A DNA stretch of 41,362 nucleotides from Lentisphaerota bacterium (GCA_012838435.1 DUPH01000196.1:1-41362), one strand, 5' to 3'; counted from the first letter of the stretch, positions 34,421-41,362 are shown. A program made the numbers and translations. Notes: generated from the letters alone by a model not told the origin.

Positions 34421-34656
34421 TGAGCGCGACTAAGGACAGGTATTTAGACGTCAATTATCACATCAAGAAGATATTCGAGAGCCTCGAATTGCTACCAGAG
34501 GCAACTATTCGAAAATTTCGAATAGTTCAGTAGGAAGGTGGACGCCAAGTCACACGTTCAGTGGATCACTACAATCTCCAAGACAAACTCTTCCTGTCGG
34601 ACTACGACCGCTTCATCTTGCAATTGCAAGAGGCAAAGACCAAGGATTCTCCATGA
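34421..34656 (+). pseudogene. Remnant of a RhuM-family gene (internal stop and deletion)
   Basis: One reading frame carries KDRYLDVNYHIKKIFESLEL, then PEATIRKFRIVQ, a TAG stop at 34531-34533, then in the same frame EGGRQVTRSVDHYNL followed directly by QDKLFLSDYDRFILQLQEAK and a stop at 34654. The order HIKKIFES, ATIRKFRIVQ, EG-RQVTR-YNL is that of the N-terminal region of the virulence/RhuM protein family, and KLFLSDYDRF resembles its C-terminal end, so the ~250 residues between are deleted. The 5' end is lost at palindromic repeat copy c. Recognition is by motif memory; the frame continuity across the stop strongly supports a decayed gene. Confidence 0.6.
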
Positions 34657-35063
34657 GTCGTCCAAACACCTGTCCCTTTAGTCGTCTAATACCGATTTAA
34701 CAGGAATATAACAGATCCCCACGTGGCTCGTTTTTTGAAGTGGCCCTTCAGGCCACGAATGTTGGCGTGACCCAGACCCAAGGCGGCGTTCCGCTTACCC
34801 TGGGCTAAGGTGAAGCCGCCACTCCGGGGCTTTGGCTCTGCGCTCAACGCTCATGCACTAACGAACTCCTGCAGGCGGAGCCCACAACTCAATTTAAGAT
34901 GCTCGCAAGTCTGGCAAATGATTTGGAGCGGCGGCAAGCGGTATTCCGCGCGACGCCGCTTTAGCGTGGACGGACCGGAAAGCGGTGCCGCGACCCGCGC
35001 ACAGCGCGGCTCTTGTCACTCGCACTCCAAAATAAAAACCGAGCAATGCTTTTGCTCTCAAGA
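34657..35063. other. Non-coding region with hairpins
   Basis: No supported gene. It contains a perfect hairpin GTGGCC-CTTCA-GGCCAC (34740-34756), a longer inverted pair GGCGGC...GCCGCC around 34782-34820, and a GC-rich stretch near 34925-35015 with further short inverted repeats. It looks like an accumulation of dispersed non-coding repeats. Confidence 0.5.
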
Positions 35064-35087
35064 TTGCGAGCCACTACGTGGTCGCAA
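35064..35087. repeat. Dispersed palindromic repeat, copy d
   Basis: Inverted copy of repeat a: arms TTGCGAGCCAC and GTGGTCGCAA around TAC. The complement of the bases to its left reads TGAGAGCAAAA, matching the right flank of copy a. Confidence 0.8.
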
Positions 35088-35188
35088 TAAGAGGGGTTGA
35101 CTCGTGACCCGCGACGTGCGACCGCCAAGGGCTCCAATCTCAAATCACAAATTGTTTCCGCCCAGCCCGTTATTATATTGTCTGTTCA

Positions 35189-35602
35189 CTACACAAGCCG
35201 CTCGCCCGTCGTCCCGGCCGCCAGCGACACATGCTTGAGCCCTTTGATGGCTTTGAGGCGGTTGAGCAGCGTGTGGATTTCGGAAGGTTGGCCGCGCACG
35301 GCGATGATCTCTAGGCAGTTGTGATGATCGAGATGCACATGCTGCGTCGAGATGATCGCCGTGTGGTGGTCGTGCTGAACCTGCGTGAGGATTTTAACAA
35401 TGTTGCTGGTGTGGTGGTCGTAGACCAGCACGATCGCGCCAGCCACCTCTTCTCCGTCCTGCCACTCGGTCTGCACCAGACTGGCGCGGATCAGGTCGCC
35501 GACCGCCTTCGAGCGGGTCGGACAACGCTCCGCCTTGATTTTCGCATCGAACTGCCGCATGAGCGACTCTTCCAACGAGACGCTGAAACGTGTCAGGGAC
35601 AT
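35189..35602 (-). CDS. nikR: NikR-type nickel-responsive regulator
   Basis: 137 residues from the ATG at 35602, which has GGAGGAG just upstream; the in-frame start at 35635 would add an unsupported extension. A ribbon-helix-helix domain (LTRFSVSLEESLMRQFDAKI) is followed by an ACT-like domain with the metal-binding set His/His in QHDHHTAII, HVHLDHHNCLE (His, His, Cys) as in NikR. It represses nickel uptake genes when Ni(II) is bound. No nickel transporter, urease or hydrogenase gene is in the window, so its target lies elsewhere. Its own promoter is at 35626-35654. Confidence 0.9.
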   Translation of the reverse strand: MSLTRFSVSLEESLMRQFDAKIKAERCPTRSKAVGDLIRASLVQTEWQDGEEVAGAIVLVYDHHTSNIVKILTQVQHDHHTAIISTQHVHLDHHNCLEIIAVRGQPSEIHTLLNRLKAIKGLKHVSLAAGTTGERLV

Positions 35603-35625
35603 GACTGCTCCTCCTTCATCGCTAG

Positions 35626-35654
35626 ACCGTAGCACGTCTGCCGCACAGATGCAA
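35626..35654 (-). promoter_or_regulatory. Promoter of nikR
   Basis: On the minus strand TTGCAT (35649-35654), 17 bases, TACGGT (35626-35631), leading to a short leader of about 17 bases. Confidence 0.5.
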
Positions 35655-35679
35655 TAATGAGATGAAGAGGGTTCCTAGC

Positions 35680-35733
35680 TTCAAGTTTAACACTTCTGTG
35701 TTCGATGTTTGACGTTCGACATTCGGCGTTCTC
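35680..35733. repeat. Low-complexity repeat of the TTCTGnGTTC type
   Basis: Degenerate units ACTTCTGTGTTCGATGTTTG, ACGTTCGACATTCGGCGTTC. Related stretches are at 18181-18253 and 32610-32674. Confidence 0.6.
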
Positions 35734-35738
35734 ACAAA

Positions 35739-35775
35739 ACAAAAAAAAAGGGGATGGCGAATATTCCGCCATCCC
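35739..35775 (-). terminator. Rho-independent terminator of the deoR-E1 operon
   Basis: Perfect 9-bp stem GGGATGGCG/CGCCATCCC with a 7-base loop, followed on the minus strand by C and nine T. It lies 35 bases after the E1 stop codon. Confidence 0.9.
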
Positions 35776-35809
35776 GTTCGACTCTAAACAGGTCCGTTCG
35801 TTTCCGTGA

Positions 35810-38107
35810 TTAGAGAAGCTGGTTCACTGCGGCGACGATGTCGCGGTCATGCGGCAGGAAGGCGTCTTCCAGCGAATAGGCCTGCGGCGCGATGCCGTTC
35901 TTGGCACCGACGCGCAGAACCGGAGCGTCCAACGAATCAAAGGCTTCGGCCATGATACGCGACGCGATCTCGCCGGTGTAGCTACCGATGTCGACACAAT
36001 GGCTGGCAACCACGCAGCGGCCGGTCTTGCGCACCGAGGCGAGGATCGTCTCGATGTCCAGCGGCACCAGTGAGCGGATGTCGACAACCTCGGCTGAGAT
36101 ATCCTGCGCAGCGAGCGTGTCCGCCGCCTTCAGCGCCTCGTAGAGCATCGGCCCCCACGTGATGATCGAAACCTTATCGCCGGCGCGTTTGACATCGGCC
36201 TTGCCCAGCGGGATCAGGTACTCTTCCGCCGGCACCACGCCTTTGTAGTTGTACATGATCTGCGACTCAACGAAGAGAACCGGATTGTTGTCGCGGATCG
36301 CGCTCTTCAGCATGCCTTTGGCATCGTAGGGCGTGGCCGGATAGACGACGTAAAGCCCCGGAATGTGGGCGAACATTGACTCCAGCGTCTGGGAGTGCTG
36401 GCCGCCGTAGCCCTTGCCACCGCCGACCGAGGCGCGGATGACCAGCGGCACCTCAATGCTGGCACCGGACATGTAGTGCCATTTGGCCGCCTGATTGGAA
36501 ATCTGGTCGGAGGCCATCAGGCCAAAGTCCATATACATCAGCTCGACCACCGGACGCAGGCCGGTCATGGACGCACCGACCGCCGTGCCGCAGATGCAGG
36601 CTTCCGAAATCGGCGCATTGAAGACGCGGTCACGACCAAAAGCCTCGGTCAGCCCCTTGGTGACCTTGAAGGCGCCGCCGTACTCGGCGATGTCCTCGCC
36701 CCATTGCACCACGCGGCTGTCGCGCAGCATCTCTTCGATCATCGCTTCCTTGATCGCGTCCTTGTAGGTGATCTGGCCGTCTTCAGTGCGCTTGATCACA
36801 GGCAACTCGCCCACGGGCTTGACGGTGGCGAACTCCTCGGGCACCGTGTCCACGCGGGTGTCGGTGTACATGTATTTGATCACGTCGGCCGGATCGGGAT
36901 CCTGTGACCACGCGGCCTTGGCTGCCATGCGGGCATTGCGGTCAGCCACCTTGGCTTTGAGATCGGCGAGCTTCTTGGGCGTGATGCAGCCGTTGTCGAG
37001 CATCTGCTGCTCGAAGTTCGCGATCGGGTCGAGCGCCTTCCATGCGGCCTCTTCCTCTTTAGTGCGGTATTCGTTACGCGGGTCGCCGAGCGAATGGCCG
37101 TAGTTACGGTAGGTGTCGAACTCCAGCAACACGGGACCTTCGCCCTTGCGGCACAGCTCGGCTGCGCGGCGCATGGCGTCCATGCAGGCAAGAATATCCA
37201 TGCCGTTAATCACCTCGGCGTGCATGTTGTTGTCCGCGAAGCCAGCCGCGCGACGCGCAACCGTGGCGGTGCCCGAAACCTCGCCGTCCGTGCGCCCGGT
37301 AAAGCCATAGTGGTTGTTGATGATGGCATAGACAATAGGCAGACCGAAAGGCTCCTTGGTGTAGTCAGGATTGGCGAACTGACCCATGGCAGCCCAGTTG
37401 AGCGACTCCAGCACGACGCCGTTGGCGTAAGCGCCGTCGCCCGCGAAGCAACAGGTGACCTTGCCATTCTTGAAGTAGCGCGAGCTGATCGCTGAACCGG
37501 TGGCGATCGGCACGCCGCCGCCGACGATCGCGTTAGCGCCAAGGTGGCCGGCCGAGAAATCCGCGATGTGCATGCCGCCGCCGCGCCCCTTGCAGTAGCC
37601 GTCCTCTTTGCCGAACAGCTCAGCGATCGCCCGGTAGACGTGATCTTCCAGGGCGGCTTCAATCAGCTCTTTGCGCTTGGCAGCTTTGCAATCCGGAATA
37701 CGGGCCTTCAACTCGTCCACGCTCATGCCGCGGATGGCGGCGCACCCTTTGGCCAGTGAATCGCCGTGACCGCGGTGGGTCGAGGTGATCTGGTCGTCAT
37801 AGCGCATCGCCGCGCAGCAACCGACGGATGTGGCTTCCTGTCCGATCGAGACGTGCGTGGGACCGCGGTACTGATAGCCTTTGCAAGCATCGTACGCGCC
37901 GGAGCGCAGCTTGACGATCATCTCTTCAAACTCGCGGATCATCAACATGTCTTCCAACACATCGACAGTCTGAGCGGGCGTGAGGGTGCCAGCGGCGAGT
38001 TCCTCTTTCAGTGAACCCTTGTACTGGTAGGCGGGGATCTTGCCGAGCGAGTGGACGGTCGGCTTGAACTTCGGTTTCAGCGTGCTGAGGTAGTTGTTCG
38101 TACTCAT
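35810..38107 (-). CDS. Fused E1 alpha/beta subunits of a thiamine-dependent 2-oxoacid dehydrogenase
   Basis: 765 residues. Residues ~45-420 are an E1-alpha domain (LMIREFEEMIVKLRSG, GQEATSVGCCAAM, THRGHGDSLAKG, GGMHIADFSAGHLGANAIVG) with the TPP motif GDGAYANGVVLESLNWAA ... INNHYGFTG. After a linker, residues ~440-765 are E1-beta (ITYKDAIKEAMIEEMLRDSR, VFNAPISEACICGTAVGASM, GGGKGYGGQHSQTLESMFAH, VVASHCVDIGSYTGEIASRI). It decarboxylates a 2-oxoacid (pyruvate or branched-chain) and passes the acyl group to an E2. The two subunits are normally separate or fused; the fused form is known in some PVC bacteria. No E2 or E3 gene is near. It is 29 bases after the DeoR-type gene, sharing its promoter. 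Confidence 0.9.
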   Translation of the reverse strand: MSTNNYLSTLKPKFKPTVHSLGKIPAYQYKGSLKEELAAGTLTPAQTVDVLEDMLMIREFEEMIVKLRSGAYDACKGYQYRGPTHVSIGQEATSVGCCAAMRYDDQITSTHRGHGDSLAKGCAAIRGMSVDELKARIPDCKAAKRKELIEAALEDHVYRAIAELFGKEDGYCKGRGGGMHIADFSAGHLGANAIVGGGVPIATGSAISSRYFKNGKVTCCFAGDGAYANGVVLESLNWAAMGQFANPDYTKEPFGLPIVYAIINNHYGFTGRTDGEVSGTATVARRAAGFADNNMHAEVINGMDILACMDAMRRAAELCRKGEGPVLLEFDTYRNYGHSLGDPRNEYRTKEEEAAWKALDPIANFEQQMLDNGCITPKKLADLKAKVADRNARMAAKAAWSQDPDPADVIKYMYTDTRVDTVPEEFATVKPVGELPVIKRTEDGQITYKDAIKEAMIEEMLRDSRVVQWGEDIAEYGGAFKVTKGLTEAFGRDRVFNAPISEACICGTAVGASMTGLRPVVELMYMDFGLMASDQISNQAAKWHYMSGASIEVPLVIRASVGGGKGYGGQHSQTLESMFAHIPGLYVVYPATPYDAKGMLKSAIRDNNPVLFVESQIMYNYKGVVPAEEYLIPLGKADVKRAGDKVSIITWGPMLYEALKAADTLAAQDISAEVVDIRSLVPLDIETILASVRKTGRCVVASHCVDIGSYTGEIASRIMAEAFDSLDAPVLRVGAKNGIAPQAYSLEDAFLPHDRDIVAAVNQLL

Positions 38108-38136
38108 AATGATCGTGTCTTTCGGTTAGTGTGGGG

Positions 38137-38916
38137 TTAAACAAGAATGGTATCGACTCCGGCGCGTTGGAACGCCTTCCGCTCAGCGGTCGGCATCTGT
38201 TTGTCTGTGATCACGGTAGAAATCTGGTCGATCGTACCGAATCTCACGAAGCTCGTCTTACCGAACTTCGTACTGTCGGCCAGCAGCACGATGCGTGAGG
38301 CGCGCGCCATCGCCTGCTCTTTGGTGAAAGCCTCGGCTGGATCGGTGGTGGTCATACCCTGCTGGACCGAAACACCGATGGTGCCCATAAAAGCGATATC
38401 GAGATGCATCTGATCCAGCACCGCGCGCGTGAGCGGCCCGACGAACGTCTGGCTGAGCAAGCGACACTCGCCGCCGGTCAGGATCATGCGGGGACCGCCG
38501 TTACTGAAAACCTGCGCCACGCGCAACGAGTTGGTAACGACGGTCAACTGCTTGAACGGAATGAGTAAGCGCGCCAGCGCGACGGTCGTACTGCCACCGT
38601 CGAGATAGATGACATCACGCGGGCCAACAAGCGTGAGGGCGGCTTCGGCGATGCGTTGTTTCTCCGGCGCGGCCATAGCGGTCTTATCGTCGAACAACGG
38701 TTCCGCAGCGCACCGTTCCGGTGCCATGGCACCGCCATGGATGCGGCGCAACTCACCGGAGGCCTCGAGCGCGGCCAAATCACGCCGCACCGTGGCGGCT
38801 GAGACCCCTAGCTCTGCGGCCAACTCCTCCACGCGCAGGATGCCGTGTTCATGCACGAGGTCGCGAAGCTTGCGCCAGCGGACTTCGGCCAACTCTTTGG
38901 TTGCGGTTTCACTCAT
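38137..38916 (-). CDS. DeoR-family transcriptional regulator
   Basis: 259 residues. The N-terminal HTH (RWRKLRDLVHEHGILRVEEL, then AAELGVSAATVRRDLAALEA, LRRIHGGAMAPE) is the DeoR type, and the rest is the sugar-phosphate sensor domain (YLDGGSTTVALARLL, VVTNSLRVAQVF, LTGGECRLLSQTFVGPLTRA, FMGTIGVSVQQGMTTTDPAE). Ligands of the family are phosphorylated sugars. Being first in an operon with E1, it probably controls itself and that enzyme; an inverted repeat lies over its promoter. Confidence 0.9.
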   Translation of the reverse strand: MSETATKELAEVRWRKLRDLVHEHGILRVEELAAELGVSAATVRRDLAALEASGELRRIHGGAMAPERCAAEPLFDDKTAMAAPEKQRIAEAALTLVGPRDVIYLDGGSTTVALARLLIPFKQLTVVTNSLRVAQVFSNGGPRMILTGGECRLLSQTFVGPLTRAVLDQMHLDIAFMGTIGVSVQQGMTTTDPAEAFTKEQAMARASRIVLLADSTKFGKTSFVRFGTIDQISTVITDKQMPTAERKAFQRAGVDTILV

Positions 38917-38940
38917 TCGCGTTCACTTCCGCTCGAAAAC

Positions 38941-38975
38941 GCGCATAGTTAATCAGATATGCGCATCATTCGCAA
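38941..38975 (-). promoter_or_regulatory. Promoter and probable operator of the deoR-E1 operon
   Basis: On the minus strand TTGCGA (38970-38975), 17 bases, TTAACT (38947-38952). A perfect 7-bp inverted repeat GCGCATA/TATGCGC with a 10-base spacer (38941-38964) covers the spacer and -10, one helical turn between half-site centres plus a bit, as expected for a dimeric repressor. Confidence 0.5.
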
Positions 38976-38995
38976 GGCGAAAGATTGGCTGATGC

Positions 38996-39074
38996 GATTC
39001 AACTTCGTTGAATCCCAGCTACCCAAAACACCCAGAATGAAACCGAGGTTTCATGAGACTTCAGGTGTCTCATG
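38996..39074. repeat. Three hairpins at the 3' end of ubiE
   Basis: 38996-39014 (arm GATTCAAC), 39038-39053 (arm TGAAACC) and 39052-39074 (arm CATGAGAC). The last two overlap the ubiE stop codon. On the minus strand the following sequence is only moderately T-rich, so termination is possible but unproven. The first repeats the inner hairpin at 32580-32594. Confidence 0.6.
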
Positions 39075-39809
39075 GTTTTTCCCGGTGTAGCACGAGCAGA
39101 TGCCGAAGGTATAACACGTGCTGTGGCAGGCGTCAAAGCCAGCCGCGCACAGCAAATCCAGCATAACTTGGCCTTGCGGCACCTGTTCGATCGAAGCCGG
39201 CAGATAGCGGTACTCTTGTACGTGTCCTGAGAAGAGACGCCCGAGCAGCGGCATGACGCCCCTGAGGTAGAGCCGGAAGAGTGCGCGCATCGGCATACGC
39301 TCAGGCTGTGAAAGTTCAAGGATCACAACGCGTCCGCCCGGCGCGAGCACGCGGCGCATCTCTGCCAGCCCCGCCGCGATGTTTTCAAAATTGCGCACGC
39401 CGAAGGCAACGGTCACCGCATCAAACGAGCCATCCGCAAACGGCAGTTCCAGACAGTCCCCGTGTACCAAATCAATACGGTCACACAATTTCGCACGTTC
39501 GATTTTTGCACGGCCTGTCGCCAGCATGCCCGCCGACAGATCAATGCCCGTGATGTGGGCGCGCGGCAGACGGCGTGCGGCGAGGATCGCGAAATCCGCC
39601 GTTCCCGTCGCAACATCCAGTATACGCTCCGGCGGTGGTTGATCTTGTACGAGCAGACGCAACGCACGCCGCCGCCAACCGCTATCGATGCCGAACGAAA
39701 GAATGCGGTTAAGACGGTCGTAGCGGTGTGCAATCACATCGAAGGCTTGCGTGATCTGCTCGCGCTTGCGTTCGCCACTGCTGTAAGGCGTAATAGATTC
39801 AACACTCAT
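39051..39809 (-). CDS. ubiE: UbiE/MenG-type quinone biosynthesis methyltransferase
   Basis: 252 residues from the ATG at 39809, inside the last codons of the preceding gene (11-base overlap). SAM-binding motif I is RILDVATGTADFAI, followed by ITGIDLSAGML; then FDAVTVAFGVRNFENIAAGL and LELSQPERMPMRALFRLYLR, the UbiE signature regions. It C-methylates demethylmenaquinone or a ubiquinone precursor; in an anaerobic-type organism menaquinone is more likely (inference). The C-terminal residues NHETPEVS are encoded by the terminal hairpin and look added. Confidence 0.9.
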   Translation of the reverse strand: MSVESITPYSSGERKREQITQAFDVIAHRYDRLNRILSFGIDSGWRRRALRLLVQDQPPPERILDVATGTADFAILAARRLPRAHITGIDLSAGMLATGRAKIERAKLCDRIDLVHGDCLELPFADGSFDAVTVAFGVRNFENIAAGLAEMRRVLAPGGRVVILELSQPERMPMRALFRLYLRGVMPLLGRLFSGHVQEYRYLPASIEQVPQGQVMLDLLCAAGFDACHSTCYTFGICSCYTGKNHETPEVS

Positions 39810-41184
39810 GGGATTGGGCGGAGAGAAAGTCATCCAGCAGGACGGCGAGACGCGCACGCGCAATAGCGAAGAGCTTGCCTTCGGCCGCGCTCAGATGGTC
39901 GGTCAACGCCTGATAGCAGGCGTAGGGATCGCCGTCGGCCAGCATGCGCAGGCGACGGCACGCCTCGCCGAAGTGGCCGCGGTTGTGTACCAACTCCCAG
40001 CAACGCGCGAAACGCTGGACTCGCGCGAGCGTTGCAAAGTCCATCGCGTCAGAGTACAGCAGTTCGTAAGGCGGTTCGGGGTTGAAGACGAGGCCGAAGC
40101 GTTGCGCCTCGCGCACGAAACGCGTGCCCGGCAGGCCTTTCAGCAAGTTGACCTGCACTTTGGGGGGAGCGCAGACGGTGACCAGTTTGTTGAAGCTGCG
40201 CGCGAAGGCCGCCTCGTCCTCGCCGGGCAATCCAAAAATCAGGTCGGCATGAACCGTCGCGCCGGTCTCTTGCGTCAAGACGCGTACATTTTCAAGCGTG
40301 TGCGCGGTGTCGGGACTGCGACCGATCGTGGCTGCGACGTGCGGGGTCAAGGTCTGGACACCGACTTCGAGATGCAGGGTCTCGTTTGGGAAAGCGGTCA
40401 GTCGCTTGAGCACATCCGGGTGCAGGCAATCGGCTTGGATTTCTAGATGCAGGCGGGTATCGTCGGTGACGCGGTCGAGGAAAAAGTCGAGTACCGCGCA
40501 GGCGTGTGCGACCGGTGCATTGAAACTACGGTCAAGAAACTTGAACTGACGCAGACCACGCTGCCAGAGTCGGTCAAAGGCGGGTAGCAGGCGCGAGAGC
40601 GGGAGCAGGCGGAGGCCGGTGCCAGCCGACGTGCAGTAAGCGCAGGAGAATGGGCAGCCGCGGCTCGTCTCAACATAAACCGTACGTTGGGCGAGGTCGG
40701 TGTCGGTGTAGAGATCGTAAGGCAGCGCGAGGGTGGCGGGGTTTTCTCCCGTATCCTTGATCACGACAGCAGGGAACGGGGATTCGTCATCGTCAGTCAG
40801 CACACTTTCACAGAAGGCGCGGAAGGCGGATTCCCCCTCCCCTACGATCACGGTGTCGAACAGGTCGGTGTGCGGGTAGTCGGCGGTAAGCTCAGGACCG
40901 CCGGCTACAAGGCGCACGCCGGGCGATACCCTGCGCAGGATGCGCGCGGTCGCCTCGGCGAGGCGCACGTTCCAAAGGTAGGTTGTGAAGCTGACCACGC
41001 GCGGCGAATAAGCAAGGATGCGCTGTGCAAGCTGCAGCGGCGTGATCTCCAGATCACACTCCAACAGACTGGCGCGCGGTGCGAGCGCACCCAGATTGGC
41101 GATCAGCGATCGCGCGGCGAACGCGCAATGGCTGTAACGCGCATTCACGCCCACCAGCAAGATGTCGGTGTTGCTTTGCGTCAC
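39799..41184 (-). CDS. B12-binding domain radical SAM protein
   Basis: 461 residues from a GTG start overlapping the upstream stop (GTGA). Residues ~8-130 form a cobalamin-binding-type Rossmann domain (ILLVGVNARYSHCAFAARSL, VVSFTTYLWNV, LVAGGPELTADYP, VIVGEGESAF). The 4Fe-4S cluster motif is Cys177-x3-Cys181-x2-Cys184 in ETSRGCPFSCAYCTS, and the radical SAM barrel runs to ~390 (HLEVGVQTLTPHVAATIGRS, ADLIFGLPGEDEAAFARSFN). A C-terminal helical region follows, as in DUF4080-containing members. The substrate is unknown. Its overlap with ubiE suggests shared expression. Confidence 0.85.
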   Translation of the reverse strand: MTQSNTDILLVGVNARYSHCAFAARSLIANLGALAPRASLLECDLEITPLQLAQRILAYSPRVVSFTTYLWNVRLAEATARILRRVSPGVRLVAGGPELTADYPHTDLFDTVIVGEGESAFRAFCESVLTDDDESPFPAVVIKDTGENPATLALPYDLYTDTDLAQRTVYVETSRGCPFSCAYCTSAGTGLRLLPLSRLLPAFDRLWQRGLRQFKFLDRSFNAPVAHACAVLDFFLDRVTDDTRLHLEIQADCLHPDVLKRLTAFPNETLHLEVGVQTLTPHVAATIGRSPDTAHTLENVRVLTQETGATVHADLIFGLPGEDEAAFARSFNKLVTVCAPPKVQVNLLKGLPGTRFVREAQRFGLVFNPEPPYELLYSDAMDFATLARVQRFARCWELVHNRGHFGEACRRLRMLADGDPYACYQALTDHLSAAEGKLFAIARARLAVLLDDFLSAQSHEC

Positions 41185-41362
41185 TGACGTTTCTCGGTAT
41201 CCCGGCGCGTCGTGTAGGTCTGGATCAACTCGGCCACAGGCGCGGGATCATCAAGGCCGTGCGGATGATGACCCACGCCAGGCTTGTGGAAGACAGTGAT
41301 CGTGCCGCCCAAAGCCTTGTAACGCTGCTCGATCACCGCCGTGTTCTCTTCGACCGGCACAA
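41181..41362 (-). CDS. Alpha/beta hydrolase-like protein, C-terminal part
   Basis: The frame is open from the right edge of the window to TGA at 41181-41183. It reads VPVEENTAVIEQRYKALGGT, ITVFHKPGVGHHPHGLDDP and ends PVAELIQTYTTRRDTEKRQ. The GVGHHPHGL segment is the usual C-terminal catalytic-His region of alpha/beta hydrolases of the acyl-esterase type seen in secreted carbohydrate gene sets. The rest of the gene is outside the window. Its stop overlaps the GTG of the radical SAM gene. Confidence 0.6.
   Translation of the reverse strand, partial: VPVEENTAVIEQRYKALGGTITVFHKPGVGHHPHGLDDPAPVAELIQTYTTRRDTEKRQ

Noticed and set aside
1-41362. CRISPR array, tRNA or rRNA genes, intact transposase
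   Set aside because: I looked for regularly spaced repeats in intergenic DNA, tRNA T-loop patterns and transposase motifs and saw none. The 9-bp GATC arrays are coding minisatellites, not a CRISPR.

Overview
The window looks like a chromosomal segment of a Gram-negative, GC-rich bacterium, most likely of the PVC group (Verrucomicrobiota/Kiritimatiellota-like). This is an inference from gene content. The evidence is an LPS-making envelope (KdsA, KdsB, LptA, LptB, a LptC-like protein), a giant secreted protein of autotransporter-type beta-strand repeats, secreted sugar-related proteins (Gfo/Idh/MocA oxidoreductase, SGNH hydrolase, parallel beta-helix protein), HPr kinase in a Gram-negative setting, and many dispersed palindromic and low-complexity intergenic repeats. 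There is no rRNA, tRNA, CRISPR array or intact transposase.

Layout. (1) 1-6298, minus: a secreted beta-strand-repeat protein built from ~2.23 kb tandem modules. It runs off the left edge and has one apparent frameshift near its N-terminus. (2) 6.3-8.1 kb: a small decayed island with a Cas3-like N-terminal remnant, an intact four-helix-bundle/suffix/zinc-finger gene carrying three 9-bp GATC minisatellites, and a DprA-like remnant. Palindromic repeats lie at its edges. (3) 8.1-14.3 kb, minus: an apparent three-gene operon of a membrane-anchored giant coiled-coil protein, a Tat-type MocA oxidoreductase and an SGNH hydrolase. (4) 14.4-16.7 kb, minus: a Cys/Lys-rich small secreted protein and a beta-helix protein. 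(5) 16.9-24.9 kb: carboxynorspermidine synthase-like dehydrogenase, a putative lipoprotein, HisC (minus), a HIRAN-domain protein with an FAD oxidoreductase, and a membrane-anchored TPR protein.

(6) 24.9-32.5 kb, minus: a tightly overlapped run in transcription order kdsB-kdsA-lptC-lptA-lptB-hpf-hprK-ptsH-ptsI-tetR. It joins KDO synthesis and LPS export to ribosome hibernation and a PTS phosphorelay that has no visible sugar permease. (7) 32.7-35.6 kb: lysS, a ~1 kb decayed intergenic region with a RhuM-family remnant and two more palindromic repeats, and an orphan nikR. (8) 35.8-41.4 kb, minus: a DeoR-type regulator followed by a fused E1 alpha/beta 2-oxoacid dehydrogenase with a clear terminator; then, in transcription order, an alpha/beta hydrolase (partial), a B12-binding radical SAM protein and UbiE/MenE-type methyltransferase, all overlapping.

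The most unusual signals are the palindromic repeat family that sits beside truncated defence or mobile-type genes, the 9-bp GATC minisatellite placed at domain junctions of one gene, and the long tandem modules of the surface protein. Candidate promoters across the window share a 17-nt spacer between TTGACA-like and TATAAT-like boxes, which suggests an ordinary primary sigma factor.
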